DNA of 64,000 nucleotides from Spiractinospora alimapuensis (lineage in GTDB: Bacteria > Actinomycetota > Actinomycetes > Streptosporangiales > Streptosporangiaceae), in assembly GCF_018437505.1 (NCBI RefSeq), contig NZ_CP072467.1, forward strand, positions 5,480,010 to 5,544,009. Direction: 5' to 3'. A program made the translations under genes and the position numbers. The notes beneath the pieces were generated by a model. It worked only from the letters and a program-made list of their open reading frames with translations. It was not told the origin of the DNA and did not search any database. Each line of letters starts with the position of its first letter. The first letter of the stretch is position 1. Of this stretch, positions 6,963-15,092 are shown piece after piece.

Positions 6963-8279
6963 TCAGAACTCTCCGAGTAGGGCACGTGGGTTCTCCATGT
7001 GGTCGGCGACGAACCGCAGGAACCCGCCGGCCACACCGCCGTCACACACCCGATGGTCGAACACCAGGGTCAGCGTCGTCACCGAACGCGGCACGACCTG
7101 CTCGCCCTCCCCGGTCTCAACGATCCAGGGCCGCCGGGTGATCCGGCCCATCCCCACCATCGCGGCCTCAGGGTGGTTGATGATCGGCGCGGAGCCGTCG
7201 ACACCGAACACGCCGTAGTTGTTCACGGTGAAGGTGCCGCCTCGGTATCGGTCCGGCGGGAGTTCACGGGCGCGCGCCGCGCTGACCGTGTCCGCCACGG
7301 CGTGGGACAGGTCGCGCGTCGTCATGGTTCCCGCGTCACGCACCACCGGTACCACCAAGCCGTGTTCGGTGTGCGTGGCGACCCCCAGGTGGATCCCCTC
7401 GTGTCGCAGGATCTCACCGCCGGACGTGTCGACGGTGGCGTTGAGGACCGGATATCGACGGAGTCCCGCGACGCAGATCCGGGCGAGCAGCCCGAGCACG
7501 CTCACCGGGTGGTCGGGTGCCGCAGCGTTGATGGCCGCGCGGGTGGCGAGGAACTCCGTGGCGTCCACGTCGACCCAGACCGTCGCCTCGGGAATCTCCT
7601 GCCGGGACCGGGCGAGGTGCTCGGCCATGGTGCGCCGCGCGCCCCGCAGCGGGATCCGATGGACCGCTTCGTCCACGGTCCGCGCGTCCGGGCCCGGGGC
7701 GGAGCTGGCGCCATTGACAGCTCCGACCCGGGCCGCGATGGCCGCCTCCACGTCTCGACGCAGGACGAGCCCGCCCTCACCCGTGCCAGCCAGGGTGGTC
7801 GCGTCGATGCCGTGTTCGCGGGCGATCCTGCGCACGAGCGGCGAGACCACCGCGACGCGGCCGGTCGCCACCGTCGTGGACGGCCCGTGACCGTCGGACG
7901 GCACCACGGGCACTCGTGAGGCCTGGACTGGGACGTCGCCCCGGCCGGCGGTGGAGCCGGTCCGCCGGCGCGTGCCGTAGCCCACCAGCACCGGGCCGGA
8001 CCCCTCCTCGTCGTCGGTGTCCGAGCTGGACGTGGCCGCGTCCTCGGTGATGGTGATCAGGGGTGAGCCAACCGGCACGACCGTGCCCGCGGGGGCGTGC
8101 AGCCGGGTCACGGTCCCGGCGTACGGGCACGGAACGACCACGGAGGTCTTGGCGGTCTCCACCTCCACAACGGGCGCGTCGACGGCCACGGCGTCACCCT
8201 CGTCGACCAGCCACCGTAGGATCTCCGCCTCGGTGAGCCCCTCTCCCAGGTCCGGAAGGGCGAAGTCCCGTCCCGTCAC
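6963..8279 (-). CDS. bkdC: Branched-chain 2-oxoacid dehydrogenase E2 (dihydrolipoyl acyltransferase)
   Basis: 438 residues, starting with GTG 8279-8277, which overlaps the E1-beta stop (GTGA). The frame is open further upstream but that part lies inside the E1-beta gene. Domains: lipoyl domain (1-80) with the lipoylated lysine K44 in ETAKTS; a peripheral E1/E3-binding domain (about 145-185, VSPLVRRIAREHGID...GTGxGG); and a catalytic acyltransferase domain (about 205-438) with the active-site HRVCDGG (H409, D413). The complex converts 2-oxo acids from Val, Leu and Ile to acyl-CoA, in actinomycetes also primers for branched fatty acids. The partner E3 (lipoamide dehydrogenase) is not in the window. 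Confidence 0.93.
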   Translation of the reverse strand: MTGRDFALPDLGEGLTEAEILRWLVDEGDAVAVDAPVVEVETAKTSVVVPCPYAGTVTRLHAPAGTVVPVGSPLITITEDAATSSSDTDDEEGSGPVLVGYGTRRRTGSTAGRGDVPVQASRVPVVPSDGHGPSTTVATGRVAVVSPLVRRIAREHGIDATTLAGTGEGGLVLRRDVEAAIAARVGAVNGASSAPGPDARTVDEAVHRIPLRGARRTMAEHLARSRQEIPEATVWVDVDATEFLATRAAINAAAPDHPVSVLGLLARICVAGLRRYPVLNATVDTSGGEILRHEGIHLGVATHTEHGLVVPVVRDAGTMTTRDLSHAVADTVSAARARELPPDRYRGGTFTVNNYGVFGVDGSAPIINHPEAAMVGMGRITRRPWIVETGEGEQVVPRSVTTLTLVFDHRVCDGGVAGGFLRFVADHMENPRALLGEF

Positions 8280-9340
8280 GACGCACCCCCGGTCGAGCCG
8301 GCGGTGTGGGCGACGCCCGCGGAGACCGCAGCCCGATCCTCGCCGTCGGTGGCGGTCCACGCGGACTCCCACTGCAGGCGGCGTACCGCGTCCAGGACTC
8401 GCTCCGCCGACGGCAGGTGCAGATCCTCCAGTTTGGGCGGCGGGTAGGGGATGTCCAGACCACACACCCGCAGGACCGGGGCCTCGAGATAGTGGAAACA
8501 CTGCTCCGACACCCGGGCCGCGACCTCCGCGCCGTACCCCACGAAGCCCTGCGCCTCGTGGACGACGATCGCGCGCCCCGTACGACGTACGGACTCCGTC
8601 ACCGTCTCGTCGTCGAACGGAGCGAGGCTGCGTAGGTCCAGCACCTCAGCGGAGTAGCCGTCCTCCGCGGCCAGGGCGGCGCCTTCCTCCGCGATCTCGA
8701 CTGTCGCGCCGTAGGCGATCAGGGTCAGGTCGGTGCCCTCGCGGCGGCGCGCCGCGCGGTCCAGCGCGGCTCCGGGATCGGTGGTGTTCACCGGTCCCTT
8801 GCTCCAGTACAGGCGCTTGGGCTCGAGGAAGATGACCGGGTCGGGGCTGGCGATCGATTCCCGCAGCATCGTGTAGGCGTCGGCGGGCGTGGAGGGGCTG
8901 ACGACGCGCAGGCCCGGGGTGTGGGCGTAGTAGGCCTCGGACGCGTCCGCGTGGTGCTCCACCCCGCCAATGCCGCCTCCGTACGGAATCCTGACGACCA
9001 CCGGCATGGACACCGCGCCGCGAGTCCGATTGCGGAGCTTGGCGAGGTGCGACACCACCTGCTGGAAGGCGGGGTAGGCGAACGCGTCGAACTGCATCTC
9101 GACGACGGGCCGGAGGCCGTTCATCGCCATGCCGATCGCGGTGCCCAGGATTCCGGCCTCGGCCAACGGAGAGTCGAAGCACCGCTCCTCACCGAACTCC
9201 TCGGTGAGTCCGTCGGTGATGCGGAACACGCCGCCGAGGATCCCCACGTCCTCCCCATAGACCACGACGTCGGGGTCCGCGCGCATGGCGTCGCCGAGCG
9301 CTCGGTTGAGCGCCGCCGCCATGGTCAGGGTCTCGCTCAT
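8276..9340 (-). CDS. bkdB: Branched-chain 2-oxoacid dehydrogenase E1 subunit beta
   Basis: 354 residues, a normal length. It has the E1-beta signatures: GEDVGxxGGVFRxTxGL near residue 30, the FDSPLAEAGIxGxAxGMAxNGLRPVVEMQFDAFxYPAF block (TPP and subunit contact), and a C-terminal transketolase domain with PPYLxxVCGLDxPYPPPKLE-like ending. It forms an alpha2beta2 heterotetramer with the upstream gene product and decarboxylates branched 2-oxo acids using thiamine diphosphate. Its start overlaps the E1-alpha stop by 4 bp and its stop overlaps the E2 start, so the three subunits are translated in a coupled, stoichiometric way. Confidence 0.93.
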   Translation of the reverse strand: MSETLTMAAALNRALGDAMRADPDVVVYGEDVGILGGVFRITDGLTEEFGEERCFDSPLAEAGILGTAIGMAMNGLRPVVEMQFDAFAYPAFQQVVSHLAKLRNRTRGAVSMPVVVRIPYGGGIGGVEHHADASEAYYAHTPGLRVVSPSTPADAYTMLRESIASPDPVIFLEPKRLYWSKGPVNTTDPGAALDRAARRREGTDLTLIAYGATVEIAEEGAALAAEDGYSAEVLDLRSLAPFDDETVTESVRRTGRAIVVHEAQGFVGYGAEVAARVSEQCFHYLEAPVLRVCGLDIPYPPPKLEDLHLPSAERVLDAVRRLQWESAWTATDGEDRAAVSAGVAHTAGSTGGAS

Positions 9341-10494
9341 CGCCGGACCTTTCCTACCCGCGCCACCCGCTGCCGCTGCGCTTGGAGCAGGGGCGTGGGG
9401 GTGGCGTACACGTTCGCGAAGAGGTCGGCGGGGTCGAGCTCGTCGTCATCGGCCATGCGCTGGCGCAGGGTGTCGGCCAGGAGTTCGGCGTCGGTGTCGA
9501 TGCGGGCGCGGACCTCGTCGTCCAGGTGGCCTTCGGCGCGCAGGAGAGTCTCCAGTCGTTCGATGGGGTCGCGGGAGCGCCAGTAGTCGACCTCTCCCTG
9601 GTCCCGGTAGCGGTGAGCGGGGTCGGCGTTGGTGTGGGGCTCCATCCGGTAGGTGCGGGCCTCGATCAGCGCGGGGCCGCCGCCCGCGCGTGCCTCCCGT
9701 AGGGCGTGCGCGACGGTCGAGTACACGGCGGCGGCGTCGTTACCGTCGACGTGGTAGGCGTTCATGCCGTATCCGACGCCCTTGTGCGCGAGGGTCGGCG
9801 CCTTCGACTGCTTGCTGACCGGCACACTGATCGCCCAGTGGTTGTTCTGCACGAGGAAGACGACGGGGGCGTTCCACATCGCGGCGTAGTTGTAGGCCTC
9901 GTGCGCCTCGCCCTCGCTGGTGGCCCCGTCGCCCATGAGGACGAGTGCCGCCGTGGTCGCCGTGCTGCCCTCCTCGCCACGCTTGCGACGGGCGGCGTAG
10001 GTCAACCCCACCGCGTGGGAGGCGTTGGTGGCCAGCGGTGTGCACTGCGGGGCGCATCGGTGGGCGTGCGGGTCGTACCCGCAGTGCCAGTTCCCGCGCA
10101 GCAGCGTGAGGACCTCCACGGGGCCGATTCCGTGCGTGACCGCGGCGACGCTGTCACGATAGGTCGGGAACAGCCAGTCGTGGTCGGACAGGGCCAACAC
10201 CCCGCCGACCTGGCACGCCTCCTGTCCCATCGATGACGGATACACGGCGAGACGTCCCTGTCGGGCGAGGGTGCTGGCTTGGAGGTCGAACCGTCGTCCG
10301 ATCACCATCGCCCGGAACAGCGCCCCCAGCGTCTCGGGAGGGGGAGGAGAGAAGCTGGAGTCGCTGACCCGTGTGCCGTCGTGATCCACGAGAGTGACCG
10401 GTCGCGACGACGGAAGCGGCGGGTCCGCGACGACCTCTGGTGGGGCGAGTCGCGTTGTCCGGGGCACGGCGCGCGGGCCGTTCGTACGCTCCAT
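9337..10494 (-). CDS. bkdA: Branched-chain 2-oxoacid dehydrogenase E1 subunit alpha
   Basis: 385 residues from ATG 10494. The frame is open for 68 more codons upstream, but those would cover the divergent promoter and resemble no E1-alpha N-terminus. The thiamine diphosphate motif is clear: GDGATSEGE (188-196) with the closing Asn pair near 217-218. The conserved YPSSMGQEA and FPTYRDS stretches (85-115) and the phosphorylation-loop-like RTYRMEPHTNADPAHRYRD segment are also present. First gene of the bkd operon; transcribed divergently from an Lrp/AsnC regulator. Confidence 0.93.
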   Translation of the reverse strand: MERTNGPRAVPRTTRLAPPEVVADPPLPSSRPVTLVDHDGTRVSDSSFSPPPPETLGALFRAMVIGRRFDLQASTLARQGRLAVYPSSMGQEACQVGGVLALSDHDWLFPTYRDSVAAVTHGIGPVEVLTLLRGNWHCGYDPHAHRCAPQCTPLATNASHAVGLTYAARRKRGEEGSTATTAALVLMGDGATSEGEAHEAYNYAAMWNAPVVFLVQNNHWAISVPVSKQSKAPTLAHKGVGYGMNAYHVDGNDAAAVYSTVAHALREARAGGGPALIEARTYRMEPHTNADPAHRYRDQGEVDYWRSRDPIERLETLLRAEGHLDDEVRARIDTDAELLADTLRQRMADDDELDPADLFANVYATPTPLLQAQRQRVARVGKVRR

Positions 10495-10627
10495 GTCTTG
10501 AATATGAGCCAAATTCTCCCATAGTGTCGATAAGATCCTGCGAACACTGGACGATTGATCAATTCCATGCCACTTAGGGGCAACATGTCTGGAATGTCCA
10601 GTAAGTGGACGGCGTGGGGAGAGACAG
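10495..10627. promoter_or_regulatory. Divergent bkd / AsnC-regulator control region with two palindromes
   Basis: The 133-bp spacer is AT-rich compared with its neighbours. It contains the perfect 10-bp palindrome ATTGATCAAT (10554-10563) and a perfect inverted repeat GTCCA-5 nt-TGGAC (10596-10610). A further CTGGAC copy lies at 10547-10552. These are plausible binding sites for the regulator encoded at 10628, which could repress itself and control bkdA. Confidence 0.5.
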
Positions 10628-11095
10628 ATGGCTAGTGCCCTCGATGCGGTCGACCGCCGGATCATCGACCTCCTGTGCGAGGACGGACGCATGTCCATCC
10701 GGGCCCTCGCCGACAGGGTGCACGTTTCCCGAGCGAACGCCTACGCCCGCCTCAACCGGCTCCGTGACGACGGTGTCATCACCGGATTCACCGCTGTGGT
10801 CGATCCGGAGCGCTACGGCCTGGGCCTCGCCGCCTATGTCTCCCTTCGTATCGAACAGCATTCCTGGGAACGGTTCCGCAACTACCTCCGCGACATTCCC
10901 GAGGTCGACCACGCGGCACTCGTGTCTGGCGATGTGGATCTCCTTCTCCGCGTTCGGGTCACCGACGCCGCGGCACTGCGCACTTTCGTTCTGGAACGCC
11001 TCCAACGAATTCCCGAAGTGAAGTCGACCCAGACGATGTTCATTCTGGACGAACCCGCGCTGCGTGGATCGCGAGCGGAAAGCGACGAGCCCTGA
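10628..11095 (+). CDS. bkdR: Lrp/AsnC-family regulator of the bkd operon
   Basis: 155 residues. The N-terminal helix-turn-helix (about 5-60) shows the family form LDAVDRRIIDLLCEDGRMSIRALADRVHVSRANAYARLNRLxxxGVI. The C-terminal RAM domain (about 68-150) has the VSGDVDLLLRVRV ligand-side strand. Lrp-type BkdR proteins control branched-chain keto-acid dehydrogenase operons in Pseudomonas and Streptomyces, and this gene sits divergently next to bkdA, so the role is inferred with good confidence. Start: ATG 10628 after GGGGAGAGAC. Confidence 0.85.
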   Translation: MASALDAVDRRIIDLLCEDGRMSIRALADRVHVSRANAYARLNRLRDDGVITGFTAVVDPERYGLGLAAYVSLRIEQHSWERFRNYLRDIPEVDHAALVSGDVDLLLRVRVTDAAALRTFVLERLQRIPEVKSTQTMFILDEPALRGSRAESDEP

Positions 11096-11198
11096 ACCCG
11101 AAGCGGCGCGGAACCCGCGACGCGCAACTAACGTTTCCCCGCCCGCGACCACGTAGCATGCCGGAGAGTATCGACGTGATCATCGGTGAGGGGGAACG

Positions 11199-13004
11199 GT
11201 GCCGGCGCGAGACGGGGGGCGTGGCCCCGGCGGGCGGGAACGACACGGCGGAGGCCGGGACGGGCACGGCGGCGGGCGCCGGGGATCCCGCCCCGAACCG
11301 GAACGGATCCAGGGACGCAGGGACGAGGCGCGACTGCGCGACGAACTGCGCCGCATGGACGGTGGCCCCTACGGGCGCTACAAGTCGCTGGTGGGGGACT
11401 GGGACTTCGGCGAGTTCACCGTCAGCGTCGACAAGGTCCAGGCCGACCCCTTCGCACCCCCGACCCGGATCTCGGTGTGGGTTCCGGCCGACGTCGCCGA
11501 GCTGCCCGTCGACGCCTGGCGGACGCCCGTGCGGCGCCGGGCCACCGCCGACTATCTCATCCGCCGCGCACACCGGGAACTGAAGGGGGCCCGTCTCCGC
11601 ATCGACGCCGGGGGCCAGCAGGTCATCGACCGGGCATCCGGCCAGATCGTGGACGGGGGGATCCGCCTACGCCTGGGCATCGAGCTGCCGGGCCACGGGC
11701 GCCGCATCGACGGACGGGCCGCCGAGCGGGAGCTGTGCGACCGACTCCCCGAGGCGGTGGAATCCCTGCTGTGGTCGTCCCTGCGCGAGGACGGCAAGGT
11801 CGAGGAGGCCGTCGCCTTCGCCGACACGGTGGAGGACGCGACGTCATTGCGGGCCCAACTGCCCGAGCTCGGCCTCGTCGCGTTCGTCGCTGACGGGTCC
11901 GTCCTGCCGCGCCGCAGCGGCGTGAGCGACGAGCCCATGCGGGCCAACGGCGGCGCGCCGGTCCCCTTCGACTCGCCGTCGTCCCTGCGCGTCACCGTGC
12001 GCGTCCCCCACCGGGGCGAGGTCACCGGCCTCGGCGTCCCCGAGGGCATCACCCTGATCGTGGGCGGCGGATTCCACGGCAAGTCCACTCTGCTGCACAG
12101 CCTGGAACGCGGCGTGTACGACCACGTCCCCGGTGACGGCCGGGAACTTGTGGTGACGCGGGAGAGCGCCGTCAAGATCCGTGCCGAGGAGGGGCGCCGC
12201 GTCGAACGAGCCGATGTCAGCGCCTTCGTCGGCGCCCTGCCGACCGGTGCCGACACCGCGGACTTCTCCACCGACAACGCCTCCGGATCCACGTCCCAGG
12301 CCACCAACATCGTCGAGGCACTGGAAGCGGGCGCGGGTGTCCTGCTCGTCGACGAGGACTCCACCGCGACCAACCTCATGATCCGCGACGCCCGGATGCA
12401 ACGCCTCGTGCACGGTGACCGGGAACCACTTACACCGTTCGTGGACCTCGTCCGCCCCCTACGCGAGGGACACGGGGTGTCGACCGTGCTGGTGATGGGC
12501 GGGAGCGGCGACTACTTCGACGTGGCCGACCACGTGATCATGCTGGACGGGTACCACCCCTTCGACGTCACCCAGGCGGCCCGCGCGTTGGCCCAACCGC
12601 GGGAGGACTCCCCGTTCCCTGCGCCCGCGCACCGTGTCGTCGACCCCGGCAGCGTCGACGCCACCGCCCGTGGGCGCAGCCGGATCAAACGTCGCGACAT
12701 GGACGTACTCACCTTCGGTGAGCACGACATCGACGTTCGGCACCTGACTCAGCTCGTCGACCCGAGCCAGGTCATCGGCATCGGCCTCGCCCTGCGGTCC
12801 CTGGCGGAACGGGGGCACCTCGACGGCGAACGCGACCTCGCTTCGGCCTTGGACACACTCGAGAGGGCGCTCCTCGACAAGGGCCTCCCCGAGCTGGCCG
12901 GCGGCTACGTCGGTGACTACGCTCTCCCGCGGCGCTACGAGGTCGCGGCCGCGTTGAACCGGTTGCGTTCGCTGCGCGTACACCGGTTGCGGCGACCAGG
13001 CTAG
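11199..13004 (+). CDS. ABC-class P-loop ATPase (COG3044 family)
   Basis: About 601 residues, long for a single ABC ATPase but normal for the family of stand-alone ABC-class ATPases of unknown function. The conserved family start RLRDELRRMDGxxYxxYKxLxGxWDF begins near residue 44 and is followed by the VDxVQxDPFAxPxRxxVWVP segment. A Walker-A variant GGGFHGKST is near 289-297, and a Walker-B-like GVLLVDEDSTATNxMIRD near 378-395. A VLVMGGSGDYFDVADHVIMLD segment follows. The first 40 residues are Gly/Arg-rich and poorly conserved, so the true start may be later than GTG 11199. No transmembrane helices; cytosolic. Partner unknown. Confidence 0.8.
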   Translation: MPARDGGRGPGGRERHGGGRDGHGGGRRGSRPEPERIQGRRDEARLRDELRRMDGGPYGRYKSLVGDWDFGEFTVSVDKVQADPFAPPTRISVWVPADVAELPVDAWRTPVRRRATADYLIRRAHRELKGARLRIDAGGQQVIDRASGQIVDGGIRLRLGIELPGHGRRIDGRAAERELCDRLPEAVESLLWSSLREDGKVEEAVAFADTVEDATSLRAQLPELGLVAFVADGSVLPRRSGVSDEPMRANGGAPVPFDSPSSLRVTVRVPHRGEVTGLGVPEGITLIVGGGFHGKSTLLHSLERGVYDHVPGDGRELVVTRESAVKIRAEEGRRVERADVSAFVGALPTGADTADFSTDNASGSTSQATNIVEALEAGAGVLLVDEDSTATNLMIRDARMQRLVHGDREPLTPFVDLVRPLREGHGVSTVLVMGGSGDYFDVADHVIMLDGYHPFDVTQAARALAQPREDSPFPAPAHRVVDPGSVDATARGRSRIKRRDMDVLTFGEHDIDVRHLTQLVDPSQVIGIGLALRSLAERGHLDGERDLASALDTLERALLDKGLPELAGGYVGDYALPRRYEVAAALNRLRSLRVHRLRRPG

Positions 13005-13075
13005 GGCTCTGGCGACAGCCCGGATCGGTATCCTTGAGCGGATCGACAGCAGTGGATGAACGGAGAAGACCCTCG

Positions 13076-13993
13076 GTGCGAGATCCAGCGGACCTCTACG
13101 AACTTCGGACGGATCTGCCCGAGCTGACTGATCCGGTCATGCTCGTGAGTCTCGACGGGTTCATCGACGCCGGCGGCGCGGCCAAACAGGTCGTCACCCG
13201 GCTGTTCGAGGACACCGAGTACGAGCGCCTCGCGACGTTCGACGTCGACACGCTGATCGACTTCCGCTCCCGGCGCCCGGTCATGGACTTCGCCGACAAG
13301 TCCTGGGTGTCCTACGACGACCCCACCCTCGGCGTTTACCTGATGCGCGACGTCGAGGAGGCACCGTTCCTCCTCCTACACGGCCCCGAGCCGGACCGGG
13401 ACTGGGAGGCCTTCGTTCGGGCCGTCCAGGACATCGGGGAGAAGCTGTCGGTGCGCCTCAGCGTCGGCTTCCACGGCGTACCCATGGCCGTCCCCCACAC
13501 GCGACCGAGCACCGTCACCGCCCACTCCACCCGAACCGAGCTCGTCGAGGAACACACGTCCTGGATGGGCAAGATCCAGGTTCCCGGGAGCGCCGCGGCG
13601 CTGTTGGAGTACCGGATGGGACAGTCCGGGAAGGACTTCGTCGGCTACGCGGTGCACGTCCCGAGCTATCTCGCACAGTCGGAGTACCCGCGCGCGGCGC
13701 TCAAGGCCGTCGAGTGCGTCACCGAGGCCACCGGCCTGCAGCTTCCCACTCAGGTGCTGCGGGAAGAGGCCGAGCGAACCGACGCGGAGATCGAACGTCA
13801 GGTCGCCGACTCCGAGGAGATCCAGCGGGTCGTGCACGATCTGGAGGAACAGTACGACGAGTACCTCGCCGCCCGGGACAACCTCAACGGCGACGCAGAA
13901 CTCTACACCGAGGGGTCACTCCCGACGGCCGACGAGCTCGGTGCTGTCTTCGAACAGTTCCTCGCCGACCGTGATCCCGGCGACGAAAGCTGA
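13076..13993 (+). CDS. PAC2-family protein
   Basis: 305 residues from GTG 13076, preferred over TTG 13034 because GGAG is 10 bases upstream and the product then begins with the family-typical DPADLYEL. The core (about 15-230) has LVSLDGFIDAGGAAxQVxxxL, DxLIDFRSRRPxMxF and GIPMAVPHTRP-type motifs of actinobacterial PAC2 proteins, which are related to the archaeal/eukaryotic proteasome-assembly chaperone. The C-terminal 70 residues form an acidic coiled-coil-like tail. The precise role in bacteria is not established. It ends 9 bp before pyrD. Confidence 0.82.
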   Translation: MRDPADLYELRTDLPELTDPVMLVSLDGFIDAGGAAKQVVTRLFEDTEYERLATFDVDTLIDFRSRRPVMDFADKSWVSYDDPTLGVYLMRDVEEAPFLLLHGPEPDRDWEAFVRAVQDIGEKLSVRLSVGFHGVPMAVPHTRPSTVTAHSTRTELVEEHTSWMGKIQVPGSAAALLEYRMGQSGKDFVGYAVHVPSYLAQSEYPRAALKAVECVTEATGLQLPTQVLREEAERTDAEIERQVADSEEIQRVVHDLEEQYDEYLAARDNLNGDAELYTEGSLPTADELGAVFEQFLADRDPGDES

Positions 13994-14002
13994 GCACCCC
14001 TT

Positions 14003-15079
14003 ATGGTGTACGACGTTGTCTTCCGATCGTTGCTGCGCCGGCTGGACGCCGAGGGCGCGCACCGCGCGGCCTTCGCCGCCCTGAACCGCGCGGCGGCCCT
14101 GCCCGGAGCGGAGGGTGGGGCCCGTCGGGTCCTCGGTCCCTCCGCCACGGCGCGTCCCGTGCGCGCGCTCGGCCTGGACTTCCCCGGCCGCCTCGGGCTC
14201 GCCGCCGGGTTCGACAAGAACGCCGAGGGCCTGCCCGCGTTGGCGGCGTTGGGCTTCTCCTTCGTTGAGGTGGGTACGGTCACGGCCCAGCCCCAGCCGG
14301 GAAACCCGCGGCCGCGCCTGTTCCGGCTGGTCGACGACCGAGCCCTCGTCAACCGGATGGGCTTCAACAACGACGGCGCGGAGGTCGTGGCCGCACGCCT
14401 CCGCCGATTCCGCCTGATCGAGCATCCGCCGATGGTCGTCGGCGTCAACATCGGAAAGACCAAGGCGGTCCCCGACGAGGAGGCGATCGACGACTACGTC
14501 ACCAGCGCGCGGCTGTTCGCCACCCTGGCCGACTACCTCGTCGTCAACGTCAGCTCGCCCAACACCCCCGGACTGCGTGACCTCCAGGCCGTGGACCGAC
14601 TCCGACCGCTGCTGGTCGCGGTCCGAGAGGCGTTGGACGGCGCGGGTGGGGCCGAGGTGCCGCTGCTGGTGAAGATCGCGCCGGACCTCGCCGACGACGA
14701 CGTGGACGCCGTGGCCGACCTCGCCATCGAGCTCGGTCTGCACGGGATCATCGCCACCAACACCACCATCAGCCGCGAGGGCCTGCGGTCCTCGCAGGAG
14801 ACCATCGAAGCGGTCGGAGCCGGTGGACTCTCGGGCGCCCCGCTGGCGGCCCGATCCACCGAGGTGCTGAGGCGCCTGCGGGAACGGGCGGGCGCCGGCC
14901 TCACGCTGGTCGCCGCCGGCGGAATCGAGACACCCCGCCAGGCCTGGGAGCGTGTCGCCGCGGGTGCGACCCTCGTCCAGGCCTACAGCGGGTTCATCTA
15001 CGGAGGACCACTGTGGCCCCGCCGGATGAACCGTGGGCTGGAGAGGCTGACCCGCTCTCGGGGCGGGAGCGACGCCTGA
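14003..15079 (+). CDS. pyrD: Dihydroorotate dehydrogenase (quinone), class 2
   Basis: 358 residues. Flavin enzyme of pyrimidine synthesis, oxidising dihydroorotate to orotate with quinone as acceptor. Class-2 features are visible: an N-terminal basic/hydrophobic membrane-association helix (about 1-40), [10 protein letters not shown], [21 protein letters not shown], NRMGFNNDG, the catalytic-loop [15 protein letters not shown] with the catalytic serine, and a C-terminal SGAPL ... [31 protein letters not shown] FMN phosphate site. ATG at 14003. Its stop codon lies inside a 22-bp perfect palindrome shared with the convergent gene. Confidence 0.95.
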   Translation: MVYDVVFRSLLRRLDAEGAHRAAFAALNRAAALPGAEGGARRVLGPSATARPVRALGLDFPGRLGLAAGFDKNAEGLPALAALGFSFVEVGTVTAQPQPGNPRPRLFRLVDDRALVNRMGFNNDGAEVVAARLRRFRLIEHPPMVVGVNIGKTKAVPDEEAIDDYVTSARLFATLADYLVVNVSSPNTPGLRDLQAVDRLRPLLVAVREALDGAGGAEVPLLVKIAPDLADDDVDAVADLAIELGLHGIIATNTTISREGLRSSQETIEAVGAGGLSGAPLAARSTEVLRRLRERAGAGLTLVAAGGIETPRQAWERVAAGATLVQAYSGFIYGGPLWPRRMNRGLERLTRSRGGSDA

Positions 15080-15092
15080 GGCCTCAGGCGTC
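15071..15092. terminator. Bidirectional terminator overlapping both stop codons
   Basis: GACGCCTGAGGCCTCAGGCGTC is a perfect 22-bp palindrome. It contains the TGA of pyrD (15077-15079) and, on the other strand, the TGA of the polysaccharide deacetylase (15086-15084). Pairing extends further as GCGACG...CGTCGTCGC. A hairpin here would serve both convergent genes. Confidence 0.7.

Noticed and set aside
8280-8501. N-terminal extension of the E2 frame
   Set aside because: Overlaps the E1-beta gene in another frame. The GTG at 8279 overlapping the upstream stop is the natural start, giving the lipoyl domain at once.
10495-10698. 68-codon N-terminal extension of E1-alpha
   Set aside because: Would cover the divergent promoter and has no E1-like sequence. 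ATG 10494 is consistent with family length.
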